Assembly: GCA_005784505.1 (NCBI GenBank)
Contig: VCAZ01000187.1
Coordinates: 85,001 to 149,000, forward strand
Length of the DNA: 64,000 nucleotides
Direction of reading: 5' to 3'
Origin: Bagarius yarrelli
Taxonomy: Eukaryota > Chordata > Actinopteri > Siluriformes > Sisoridae
Both the position numbers and the translations under genes were made by a program. Numbering within the stretch: position 1 is the stretch's first letter; each line of letters begins with the position of its first letter. The notes under the pieces were generated by a model. The model was not told the origin of the DNA, did no database searches, and saw only the letters and a list, made by a program, of their open reading frames with translations. Shown piece after piece: positions 33,900 through 46,500 of this stretch.

Positions 33900-34499
33900 G
33901 CTAATGACGTATGCTATCTGCATGAACAGAGATAAGCAAGTTGATATGATGACAGGCAGGTAGGAAAATCTATCATTTTAATTGAACAAACATTTCTCTG
34001 TCCTACGTCTTCCACAGAATATATAAATACGTTTAGACCATGTGACTTTTCAGGATGTCAAACTTTTTAGAGAGCAGAACGTAAGACAAAATGTTTCTGA
34101 AGACAATCACTTATTGTAGTTTTAAGCTAGTTGGCAGCTGATGCAGTGTTTGTGCAGTGTTTTAATCACTTTATATCGACTTTGTGTATATTTTTGTCTT
34201 TAGGTTGTGTAATTGTGCTACAATGTCCTGATGGAATAGGAAACAAAGCAGAGAACATTAAATATAGCCAGATTGTAATAAAGATGGAATTTATCTGAAG
34301 TTTATATTTTATATAATAAAAAAAAAAATGCCATTTTTTCCTACATTTTTACACAGTAGTTTTATATTCTACATTTTCATATTTCATATTTTAATCAACT
34401 ATGTTAATTATTTTTCTTTTGTTTATTCAAATGACAGTTTAACCTTTCACTGTCTCAGCTTTGGACCTGTTTTATATCACAAATATGGTCTTACGTTTT

Positions 34500-34796
34500 T
34501 TCCCGCTTATTCCCTAATTCAGGGTCACAGGGATCTGCTGGAGTCTATCCCAGCTGTCTCTGAAAGGGCAAAAGGCAGGGGGGGGGTACACCGTGGACAG
34601 GCCACCAGTCCATGGCAGGGCCACACACACTCACTCCTATGGGCAATTTAGACTCACCAATCAATCTAACATACATGTTTTTGGACTGTGGGAGGAAACC
34701 GGAGAACCCGGAGTAAACCCACGCAAATACAGGAAGAACATGCAAACTCCACACAGAAAGGCAGCAGTGATCATCACTAAGCCACCATGCTGCCCT
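34500..34796 (-). mobile_element. Second tRNA-like SINE family copy
   Basis: Reverse orientation. Contains cccgcttattccctaattca, gggatctgctggagtctatc, cactcctatgggcaattta, ttttggactgtgggagg and the end taagccaccatgctgccc. Confidence 0.72.
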
Positions 34797-35264
34797 CGAA
34801 GATGCTTATACTTGGCTAAAAAAATGAATAAGATCATTCCCTAGAAAACATTTGGAAACCTTCCCAGTGGATGAGGTTAATGAACCGTCCCTACTGAATC
34901 AGTCAGGCATGACCATTACAGACTTTGTACCTACATTTCAGCATGTAGATTACAACAACAACAAAAAAAATAAATCCATTCAACAATCAGTTTTAGTGTT
35001 GGATTGCGTGATTTACTGCGGATTTAGCAGTAACAGTTTAAAGGTTTTTTTTCCTTCTTGTCACTGCATGTTTTAGAGTTGCACACAGTTTTCCAAAGTG
35101 TGTATATCTGTATCCCAATCTAAGATGCTAGGAAGTGTAATTACTACATATCACTACATCCAAGAATAGAGTCGTGTTAATTTTTGTAGTATTCTTGTAC
35201 AGTAGGTCCTGTCCGGGTGTGAAGATTTAGAACACTAGTTATAATGTCTCATTATACGATACAT

Positions 35265-35438
35265 TACATTTACTGCATTTGGTAGACGTCCTTATCCAGA
35301 GCGATTTACATTTATCTCTTTTATACAACTAAGCAATTGGGGGTTAAGGTCCTTGCTCAGGGGTCCAGCAGTGGTGGCTTGGTGGAGCTGGGAATCAAAC
35401 CCACAATCTTCAAACCTTAACCATAAGCCACCACTTAC
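35265..35438 (-). mobile_element. SINE, near full length
   Basis: Reverse orientation. Tail ctgcatttggtagacgtcct, middle aagcaattgggggttaaggt and ggtccagcagtggtggctt, head ending accttaaccataagccacca. Confidence 0.82.
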
Positions 35439-36157
35439 AATAAATAAACGGGAATAAATGGGTATAGAAAATAAATAAATGAATAAATTTAAAGGAAGAA
35501 TTTAATGTAGTCTTTGATAGACTATTCAGACAACCATTTAAAAATGTGCACTGGTTTTAATTTAGTTAAATTGTAGGCTGTTTCTATGATATACTAAAAG
35601 GAGGTAACATTTTGCAACACAAAGCAACAACATAAGTAGTGTTATCAGTAACAGGAGCGAGGGATAACCCCCCTGCACCAGGAATAAAATGGTAGAGCCG
35701 CCCCTGCCTGCCATATTTAACAGTAACAAACGGTCTGTGCAGTAGAATATGGTAAAGGAGCTCATGGTGTGACTGAGATAAACAGAGCTCAGCAAATGAC
35801 TAACTTATTCTGTTATCAGGAAAAAATGATTGGGCGTGTTTTCCCACACACACACACACACCCACACCCTTAGACTTGTCATTAACATGTTCGTGTGTAG
35901 ATGTTCATTACATAGGACTGGGCCGATAACCGATATCATATGGAATCGCAATAAACTTTATATCAATAACCATAATACTCTGGAGATTTTTTTACTCGAT
36001 ATGGATTAAAACCCGTTCAGGTTTTACCCTTCAATGAGTGGAACCTTTGTGCCGAACAGCAATCAGAAAGAAAAAAGATAAACGCATTACATATCTCTGA
36101 AAAGCTGAGATTCTCATGATTAAATAATGCATAAACTATTTCATGACAATAAACGCC

Positions 36158-36340
36158 AGGTACATTTACATTATTTGGCAGACACCCTTATCCAGAGCGA
36201 CTTACATACAGTTGATACAGCTGAGCAATTGAGGGTTAAGGGCCATGCTCAGGGCAGTGGTGGCATGGTGGAGCTGGGAATCGGACCCACAATCTTCAGG
36301 TTGGTAGTCCAACCACCTTAACCATGAGCCACCACTTCCC
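36158..36340 (-). mobile_element. SINE, near full length
   Basis: Reverse orientation. Tail ttggcagacacccttatcca, middle gagcaattgagggttaaggg, head with ccaccttaaccatgagccac. A small deletion removes part of the gggcccagcag block. Confidence 0.82.
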
Positions 36341-36468
36341 ATACAATAAGTATCTTTGACAAACCTCCAACAACCAAACATACATTCACAAAACTGTAAA
36401 AACCCCCACCTATAAATACATTAGCCCGGAAATAAATATGTGAAATATGAAGTTCAGAAATGTTTGTA

Positions 36469-36756
36469 CACTATATTGCCAAATGTTTGTGGTCACCTGA
36501 CCATCAGATCTATATCCATATGTGGTTTCTCTCCAAACTGTTGCTAAGAATATGGAAGCACACAGTTGTCTGGGTTTTTTGTAGCATTACAGTATTCCTT
36601 CATTTGAACTAAGAGACTTCGACATGTCTTATCTTATATCTTTTAACTTTTTGTAGAAAGTCTTACTAAAAGAGTGGAGCTTAATCGAATAGCAAAATGA
36701 AAATAAATGTGTGTGATGTGGTGCCCAGGTGACCAAAAACTTTTGGCAATATAGTG
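36469..36756. mobile_element. Tc1/mariner-like MITE, 288 bp
   Basis: The ends cactatattgccaaa (36469) and tttggcaatatagtg (36756) are inverted. Similarity continues inward with gtggtcacctg and caggtgacca. TA dinucleotides flank both ends (36467-36468 and 36757-36758), as expected for Tc1/mariner insertion. Confidence 0.75.
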
Positions 36757-37124
36757 TAAGTCGATAAACATCCTTAGATGTATCAGGAGCTGAGCGCAGA
36801 ATGCAATTGGTGACGTCTGTGCTAACACGAGGTAAACGCTACACAAACCAAACAAAATGGCCGCTGCGTCGGACTTGTGTGACACATTTCCTTTTGAATA
36901 TGGCGTTGCACCAAAAGCACAGATTTTATCACAGGGGGTAATATTGTGTTGTGTTTATCGTTATCGATCAATAACAGTCTGTATTATTGAGTCCACCAAC
37001 CACTATAATGGTAGCTTAAAAAATATATTGGCACCCATGGAAAGGATGAGTTCAGGTAGTTATGAAACAATGTCCAAAACACAAAGTTTTTCAAGAACAG
37101 AATCTCTCCAGTGGTAGGATTTAA

Positions 37125-37130
37125 TTTATT
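37125..37130 (-). promoter_or_regulatory. Candidate poly(A) signal of trappc11
   Basis: AATAAA on the minus strand about 380 bp past the trappc11 stop codon. It is the nearest canonical hexamer I found, but AT-rich DNA makes chance matches common. Confidence 0.35.
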
Positions 37131-37505
37131 GTTATTATTATTATTATTATTATCATACAACCAAATATTTAATTTACATTAGTTGACGTTTAATCGCAGG
37201 ATCCATTAGCAACAGCAGCATACGTTTTAAATAAAACAAACAAACAAAAAAAAGAAAAAGCGCGACGTACACCATCGATAGCGAGGGAACGTCAGTCGTC
37301 CTACCGTAGTGTGAAAATTCTCAGGGTGGATAAAAGTAACTGATCTGTCTACAATTCTACCCATCATATCTACTGTAATCTTAACAGATTTAAGCCTCAG
37401 TTTTTTTTCGCTATGATGTTGGACCAGTTCCCGCCACCCTTCACCCAAAGTGTAGCTTTTAGCATTATAAAACAACAAAGCTGAACTGATCTGAAATCAG
37501 GTTTC

Positions 37506-40500
37506 TCAGGCAGCTGCAATAGAGGCGTCTCCGTTTCGTCCTTGAGGCTGCGAACAAAAAAAAAAAAGACAAATAAATAAATAAATCATTTCACATTTTG
37601 CAACCGTTCAGCTGTTCTTTCAGAGCGAAATGCTTTTAACAAGGTGGGATGATGCAACAGCAATGCTAAGCACCTCGAAGATAAGTCCCCAGAAAAATCC
37701 TGAAGCGTTTTATTCCGCTTATGCAACAGCAATTTGACAGTAATGATTTAGAGTTTCCTAATCAACACATTTTTAAACATTAATAATACAATGACAGCCG
37801 TATAACAATTATTACTTGATGTTATTAAACTTTACGTCATGTTAGCTGTAAAACTGAAATAACACATTCTTTTTTACATTCTGTCACCTTACAACCACAA
37901 ACCTAAATGTTATTGAGATTTTATGTAACAGACCAACACAAAGTAGCACATAATTGTAAAGTGGAGCGTAAATGATATACGTTTTTTTTTTTAATTTCAA
38001 GAAAATAAAAATCTGAAAAAGTGTGGGTGTGCATTTGGTGGCATAATTTTTCCATTTTTGGATTATGGATTCAACAGTGCTCCTGTGGAGTGTGTGCTCT
38101 GGAGAGGAGAGGATTGAAAGTCAGTCGTAGCAAGACAGAGTACATGTGTTTGAATAAAAGAGAGGGAAGTGGAACAGTGAGATAACAGGGTGAAGAGGTA
38201 AAGAAGATACAGGAGTTTTTAAGTACTTGGGGTCAACAGTCCAGAGCAATGGAGAGTGTATAAAAGAGGTAAAGAAGCGAGAGTACAGGCAGGTTGGAAT
38301 GAGGTAGGAGAAATGTGTGACAGAAGAATATCAGCTAGAATCAAGGGGAAGGTGTACAAGACAGTGGGGGGACCAGCTATGATGTATGGTTTAGAGACAG
38401 TGGTGGGACCAGCCATGATGTATGGTTTAGAGACAGTGGTGGGACCAGCCATGATGTATGGTTTAGAGACAGTGGTGGGACCAGCCATGATGTAGGTTTA
38501 GAGACAGTGGTGGGACCAGCCATGATGTTTGGTTTAGAGACAGTGGTGGGACAGTGGTGGGACAGCTGTGATGTGGGTTTAGAGACAGTGGGGGAACCAG
38601 CTGTGATGTATGGTTTAGAGACAGTGGTGGGACAGCTGTGTGTAGGATGTATGGTTTAGAGACAGTGGTGGGACCAGCCATGATGTTTGGTTTAGAGACA
38701 GTGGTGAGACCAGCTGTGATGTATGGTTTAGAGACAGTGGTGAGACCAGCTATGATGTATGGTTTAGAGACAGTGGTGGGACCAGCCATGATGTATGGTT
38801 TACAGACAGTGGTTTGAGTATGGTTTAGGGTGAGACCAGCTGAGGAAAAAGACAGGTAGCAGAGCTGGAAGTAGCAGAGCCGAAGATGTTGAATTTTTCT
38901 TTAGGAGGGACGAGGTTTGGTCAGGATTAGGAACAAATTCATCAGGGGGACGGTGGAGGATGTTAGATGTTTGGGGGAGAAAGTCAGGGAAGTCAGATTG
39001 AGGTGTTTTGGACATGTACAGGGGAGGGATAGTGAATATATTGGTAGGAGGATGTTGGAAATAAAGCTACCAGGCAGAAGGCAAAAAGGAGGAATATGGA
39101 TGTGATAAACGAGGACATGAAGTTAGTGGGTGTAAATGAAGAGGATGTAGAGAATAGGGTTAGATGGAGACAGATGATTCACTGTGGCGACCCCTAAAAG
39201 GGAACAGCCGAAAGGAGAAGAAGAAAAAGAAGGATTCAACAGTGCTCCTTAAGATGTTCAAGGGAGCAGTTCCTTGGTCTTTAGAATGCTTTTTGTTCAC
39301 TAGTGTTCTTTAAGAAACCACTTAGGCTTCCACAGGCCCAATGAGACTAAATTACACACAGGTGTAATTAGGTGACTTTTGAAGGCAATGGATTGCAGTG
39401 GAATTTATTTAGAGGTATCAGAGTACAGGGGGGCTGAATACAAATGCCACACACCGCCCTTTTCAGATTTTTATTTGCTTAAAATTTTGGAAAAACCGTG
39501 CATCATTTTTCATTCCCTTTTCCACTTTTGTGTTGGTTTCTCACATAAAATATTAATAAAATACATTAAGGTTTGTGGTTGTAAGGGGACAAAATGTGAG
39601 AAAGTTTAAGGAGTAAAAATACTTTTTCAAAGCACCCTATGCTTCTAGCCGGCGTAACACCGCATGGATTTGTTAGAATAACACAAATCTATATAATAAA
39701 ATTTCTATAATCCTATGCTAAAATCTGTCTTTGATGGCTAGTTTGACATGTTATTTGAAAGACAATTAATAGCCGTTGCGATCAGTTTTTAGATGATTTC
39801 AGACACAAACCAAGAACCAATAGGAGCCCAGAACCTGATGATGCAATTAGCGTGACAATTTACTAAACGTGTCACAGACTGAAGCTGTAAAACTCTGTGT
39901 GTACAGCCTGATATTACGAGATCCTACATGTTCGTTCAGTACAGCAACAATCACAAAAGATTACTTGAAATCGCAAACCCGGCTATAATTTTCCTTTATT
40001 TTTTATATCAACAATTAAGCATATATGCAGTATTTTCCCTGTGTTTACTAACAATGGGAAAAAAAAAAAACAGAAAGCTTATTTTCAGCATCTGCCACCT
40101 ACAGGTCTTTGCACGCTTTTTTTTCGTATTTTTTTAGCCTTCAAGCCATCCTTCAACAGGCTACAGCAGTGGTTCGCCATTCTGGATTTTAGCTTTCGCT
40201 TTTGTACGGTGGCTCTGAGATACTTAAAACGCTTCTCAAAACGCTTGTTACGAATGCGAAAAAAGAAATGAATCAAACCTATAACGTACAAAAGTTTTGG
40301 AGTCAGTGTGTAAACATGATCGAAACAACATGATTTATATATATTTTTTAATCTTTTTTTCAAACTATGAAAATTTAGGACTTAATGTGCAAAGACTTTT
40401 AGTTTTTTTTTTTTTAAATGAGAACAATATTGTGCATAATGAAAGCCTGTAATTAAAATAAGAGTTAATTGATTGTTAACGAATATTAGAGACTTTCTGA

Positions 40501-43500
40501 GGAATGGGATTAGGGAATTTAAAAGTTGTTACTGCACTACACACCTTGATGAAAATGCGGGTGGGGAGGAAACGCCGCAGCAGCTGGTTGGAGATGTTTG
40601 GGACGCGCAACAGGTTAATGTTCAGCACAGGCAGGTTCTGATAACCGGCCATCAGAGGGTAGAAATTGTACATCATTTCCTGCTTGGCACCAGGCAAAAT
40701 CCTCATCCGCACCTACACAGACACACACATTTTATTTAAATTTCTGGTACTTGACAGATGTCTTTCATTTATGTTTCGGGCAGTCGAGTTATTGATACTA
40801 GAAGTTTAAAACCCATAATCTTAACACCTTGACCACTGAGCTACCACTTACCTGTGCATCCACATGTATACAGAGACACAGAGAATTTCACAGTGAATTA
40901 GTGTGTATGGGTGCAAGACATCCTTTAAATGAGGATCAACAGCCTGCTTCAAGACTCAACGACGAGAAGCAGGATCGTTTAGCAGATAAAGAAATATTTA
41001 TAATGATCTGATGATGGATTTACATTCACTGGGACTGGGTTTTGTTGTTCCTCTGTACATGGCCAAAAGTATGTGGTCTCCTAATTATGATGTTCATATG
41101 GAATTCTACAAAGTCTGAATCACACCGTTATATAAATCAGCAGTCAACAGACTCGTTTCCAACTGTCACAATACCCGCACTTGCACCCTTGTGGCCCTCA
41201 TTTGCACGTTTCCGCTGAGGGGTGCAAGTGCGTAGGGTGGCCCAATTCGCTGGTGAGCTTCTCTACTCTGCCTACTTGAATCAAAGTGAAAATTTCCCCG
41301 ACGATCCAGTACTTCCTACCTGGATTTTGACTTTACTATCCTATGAGGCCGCAGGAGAGACGACCGGTCACATGCAAAAGTGATGGAAAGCTTTGAAATG
41401 GCACTTTTTAAAATATTGTTTCTTGTAGTTAAATTGCACTCGTTTAACATCATTCAAAAAATGATCCGACTTTAAATTCACGCTCTTGTGACGCCGAATG
41501 TCAGGTGACGCTTTCAAAATGGCAGATGTAGTATGTAGCTGATTTTTTTTTTTAAACGATTGTATGCGATTTCAGACTAAGTCTACGGTAAGGTTTTGTG
41601 TTTTTTCTTCCAGTTGCTGACCTGTTTAAGTCCCGAGAACATGAAGGCATCACTGGGCTCCACAGACAGTTCCACATCCTGCACCAGCCCGGTTCGGTTC
41701 TCGATGTGGTACTGCACCGGAAGAGACTCGCGCACACGACCAAACGAGGGCAGGTCTGAACACGCAAAACAACATGACACACTTTAATACTGTCATGCTG
41801 ACTGAAGTGCTGCACAGTAAATCCAATACGACACAATATCATTATTCTAATCATTATTATATGCTACATAAAGTCAGACATGTAATTATTGGCACCCTTG
41901 ATAAAAATAGATCAAACGTTATTGAAAATGGCTTTTTTCTGCATTGCATATTGTTTAACAGAATATTTCTAGTATAATTCTTTTCATTGTTGTTTGTTAA
42001 AATTGGACTTACCGGCGTGGACGTAGACAGGAATAGTCTCTACCATTACATGAGGCAGGATCATACTTGTTTTGACAACTGGTGTATCAGCACATGCAGA
42101 TTTCCTGTTAAACAATTTGAGACATATTAGATAATTAGGCGATTTACAGAAAAGAGTGTGGAAAAGTGTTGGCATGCAGGGTTGTATATGGTTTACAATG
42201 CTGTGCGAAAGGATTTTAAATAACAGACTAAGTGTTGTAAAATAACCCCACCAGGAAGTAAAAGCATTTTGCCACTGGTCAGACCAGCTTTTTTTCTTTT
42301 CTTATCAGTGCAAAAGACGCAAAGTACTCAGTTGATTTGGGTCACATGGAGAAGTGTTATACATCAAAGTCACTTTTGTTTCTTGGAAAAAATGTTATGC
42401 TTTTTGCAAAAAGTAAAAATAAATAAATAAATATTTGGAAAATGATTACTGAAAAAAATATTTGATTATTTTATTTCATTATAAAAATTGACTGAGATAA
42501 TTTTTTTATCCGATAAAAAAACTGAATATGATGTAAAAACACATTTCCTGAATAAATTCCAGCAAGTGTCATGTGATTTTGGCGTTAAGGGACTAACCAG
42601 CAAATCAATCTTCAACACCCGACCTGTTGTTTTAATCATTTTAAAATGCCTTAGTCTTCACCTGCTGCGTTCCCTCGTCCGAAAGCAAGATGACACACCT
42701 GCCAATACTGCGTTACATCTACGCTTTCAAGTCATTTATTACACACAAAAAAATGGCTTTCACCTACCGCAACTTCTGGTTAAATTGCACTTTTGTTTAA
42801 CATCATTTAATTTAAACATTATCCAACTTTAAATTTTGCGCTGCTGTGACGCCGTATGTCATGTGACAATCAAAGCGGCAGATGTACTACCACTGAATTT
42901 CATTTATACTCCATGCGACCATACTACATAGAATGTCCTTGTTCAACAGTCAGGAAGTACGTACTTACTAAAATCTAGTACGCACTTAAGTAGTATGCGA
43001 ATTTGGACGGAGCCTGTTACTGATATAATTACTGATATTTTCCCACCTCTTCCAGGAGATGATGTAGTGTCCAGCTGCTACAGTGCTGGTGCCATTCTGA
43101 ACAGGAGGACACCTGAGACTGAAGCACTCACTCGCACACTCGCCTGTCTGAAGCACCACTGCAAAACACACAATAACACAGAAAATACCACAATTACACA
43201 TTGGTTTACATCACATTTACACTTTCAAAGTGATAGCTCAGTGGTGAAAGAGTGGTTTACGACATTTTGCAGACACCCTTATCCAAAGCGTCTTATTTCT
43301 TTTATACAAATGAGCGATTGGGGGTTAAGGGGCCCTGCTCAAAGGCCCAACAGTGGCAACTTTGTGGTGCTGGGAATTGAACCCCTAATCTTCCATTTAG
43401 AAGTCCAACAACTTAACCACTGTGCTACCACTTCCTCTATAGTTGGACTATGGATCGAAAGATTGTGGGTTCAATTCCCAGCATCATAACCCCCAATTAA

Positions 43501-46500
43501 ATAGAAAAAAAAAAAAAAACGCAGATTAATTTAAGCCGCTTTGATTAATGGTAGAAATGTAAATGTGATTTAGTGCTGTTTTCTTACCTCCTTCCACCTG
43601 GCTCTGAGGCTCGTCCACAGCAACCATGTTGGAAGCCAGCTGTAGCTCACTGCTAACTAAATGCACAGGCCGCGGCGCTGCGCTCAGAATGTCTGTCATC
43701 AGCAGAAAGGGCACGTCCACGTACACACGCTCCAGATGCTCAAACTGACACACAGAAACCTTATTGTGACACCTTATATACATGTAAAGTATTTGTTCCT
43801 AAATAAAATATCACAGTGGACCTCTAGTCTTACTAGGAGCCTAAATAAAATATCACCTTAGTGGAAAGCCACGTCAAACTGTGTCCACGATGGAACGACT
43901 CATGGTCGGTTTCGTCCTAAACATCGGCGATAGAGTTGATAAACGCAATCCAATTTAGATATTAAATGTAGTTAAGAAAACCATGGTTAAAATAATGCAT
44001 TTTGGTGAGACGGGGGATTGGAACTCACCTTGTGGCACCTGCATGTGATGTCTTTACCCTCCACAGTGGTGCTCACTGCATACGACACGTGAAACAGAAA
44101 GATTCGGGATCCAGTGCTAACACAGCGAATGTACAGCTTCTTCTCAATCTGAAGGCCAGAAAGTGGCACACACACACACACACATTCGTATTCTGTTAAA
44201 GTTTTCATGCACCATCAATTAAAGACCATCCGAAATTTTCTGATATATTTATTTATTTATTTATTTGATCCCGGCTGTTATACTTGGTAGTTGTAGTCTA
44301 CTGTGTGATTTAAGTCTCCCAGCTGGATTTAGTCCAACACCATTACCCACAATTTCTAAGAAGCACGCCTATAATTTACATGCAGCCGTTGGCAGAAGTG
44401 GTAGTGCAGTGTTTAAATATGGGTTTGATTCCCAGCTCCACCAAGTTACCATTAATGAGCAACTCTTAACCCCTAATTGCTCAGTTGTATAAAAGTCACT
44501 CGGGTTAAGGGGCGTCTGCCAAGTGCTGTAAATGTAAATGTAATTGAGCGAATTAACATAAAAATTAAGCAGTATTTTTTCAAGTAATTCAAAAGAAACC
44601 CCAACAAACCTGTGAGGAAAAAAAGTTACTTTACCAAATACAGGAATTTATACTTGCGCTACAACTGTTTGGCCTGTGCTCCAACATGCAGCCCAGTATA
44701 GTAGGCAGAACCGAGTATGTAAGGCGTAAATCCTATGTCTGTATGTAAAAAAACAATACCTTCTACTTCAGCCCGGATTCTGAGATATGCATATGATGAG
44801 TCGTCTCTTATGCAGGCTTATGGAATAGTAAAGTGCACATCGTAGGCATATTTTAAAATCCGGGCGGGATTAGTAGGTCATCCGGGAACATTTTCAATTA
44901 CTATAATTCGCATACCAAGGACTCAGACATACTACTCGCCTCGCATACTCAGTTTCACCTTCTATACAGTAGGGGCTGCTATAGAGGACAGAAAGTACTT
45001 GTTAAAATGCAGAACCTACTCAAGTCGTATTTGGAATTGTACAGAGCATTTGTTTGATGTTACTGAGGCATTGCTAGCTGTTTTATTTAATATTGTTTTA
45101 AAGTTATTAAATTCCCATTAAATTTATTATTACCATATTAAATCAGCATAATGTATTTAGGGTTTGTGTGTGTGTGTTGGTTGTACCTTTTGCCCTGGCT
45201 GCAGCTCTCCAATAGAAATGTCAGTCAGCAACGCTGGATGTGCTTCATCACACACTTCCATGCTATTCAGTGTGACGAAAGTCATTTGTGTTAGATTTGC
45301 ATCTTGACCTACAAAACAGATGTGTGCATTGTAGTAAATGACAAGATAACGAGTGTGTAAACATGCTGGATACGTAAGTGCTTGTCTGTGTGTGTGTGTA
45401 CCTGGTTTGAGCCCGGCAGTGAGACTAACATCTTTTACCACAGTGTCTTCCTCTGATTGGATGGTGACAGTTATGCAGTACATCTCATTGGTCAGTGCTG
45501 GGGGATCATGATGCAGCTGTACAGAGATTCGAGGCACTCGGGATATAATCCTAAACAAAACACACACCCATACACACTTAACGAAATAAAAAAAAGCAGG
45601 CTGCAGAAAAAAAAAAACGTCTCGTGTGCATCCCATTTGTCTTGTATTAAGTGTCCTCGTGCCCAGTATTATCAATAATTAACCCACATGGTGTTAGCTT
45701 GGATTGAAATGGCGTCCCAGTCGACTTGCTGCTCTGGGACACGGGTTCTCCTCTTAAAGGAGCGGGATGCCTGCAAAGCCTCATGGGTAGATGCAGCGTC
45801 ACCACCTCCTCCCCTCCAGTTCAAATACACGCATCGGCCACTCTCACTGCCCAGCATCAGGTCCACATTCGTGATCTGAACAAGGGGAGTTATTATTTAC
45901 GACATTTTTTAATAATTGTGTCCTTTAAAATCCAACCTCAAATTTGCGTACCTCAATTTTTCTTCCAACGTCCTCAATCTTGGCCACGAATTTGAAGCAG
46001 TACCTCCGGGCCTTGCCAGGAATGAGACACATACTCTGCTGGGAGGATGTGTCCAAGATGTCCTTTTCTCGGCAGGATTCTTCCACTAGGCAGAACTGGT
46101 TATACTCCTGAAAACGGTAAAATAAAAAAGTTAAAACACAATGATAGAGACACAGACATACCGAGATGTGTGTGTGTGCGCGTGTGTGTGTGCGGTCATA
46201 CTGTACCTGGTTGCTGAGGCTGACGCACAGCTTGGCAAAGCGTACAGGATGAGGGCAGTCAGCTCTCAGGTACACATACAGTTGGACAGGTTCGTCTATG
46301 TGAAAGCTGGGGGACAGGAACTTGGCCTTGCATTGGACTGAGACAGATGTAAGAAATGTTATTACTTTGATATCCGCGTGGTGGCCATGTTTCTTACAAA
46401 TGCCTTAAGACCCCAGTAAGTGTATAAGGACATGCTGATTGCTAATTAATTAGGAATGCCTAAAACCTGAAAAACTGCATGGCTATAAATAAAATATTTA

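Larger units (their letters stand above)
28393..37505. other. Intergenic region between SLC22 gene and trappc11
   Basis: About 9.1 kb with no conserved coding exon that I can see. It holds the SLC22 promoter side, SINEs at 29567, 30360, 32925, 35265 and 36158, repeats of the second SINE family at 31993 and 34500, a fold-back element at 30991, and small DNA transposons at 33716 and 36469. The short open frames here have no family features. Confidence 0.6.
37870..39638. mobile_element. Tc1-like DNA transposon with long inverted ends, interrupted by a LINE
   Basis: The left part (ttacaaccacaaacctaaat at about 37890, aaaataaaaatctgaaaaag) is repeated inverted on the right (cagatttttatttgcttaaa, attaaggtttgtggttgtaa, ending ctttttcaaagcaccct). 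No transposase frame is visible. The LINE at 38085-39231 splits it. It lies in trappc11 intron 28, between exons 28 and 29. Confidence 0.65.

Noticed and set aside
36857..37117. An 86-codon plus-strand reading frame starting MAAASDLCDTFPFEYG
   Set aside because: The start looks gene-like, but there is no donor site, continuation or family similarity that I can recognise. It is left as chance.
38219..39105. Pro/Met/Gly-rich reading frames on both strands
   Set aside because: They derive from the 36-bp minisatellite and the LINE it sits in.
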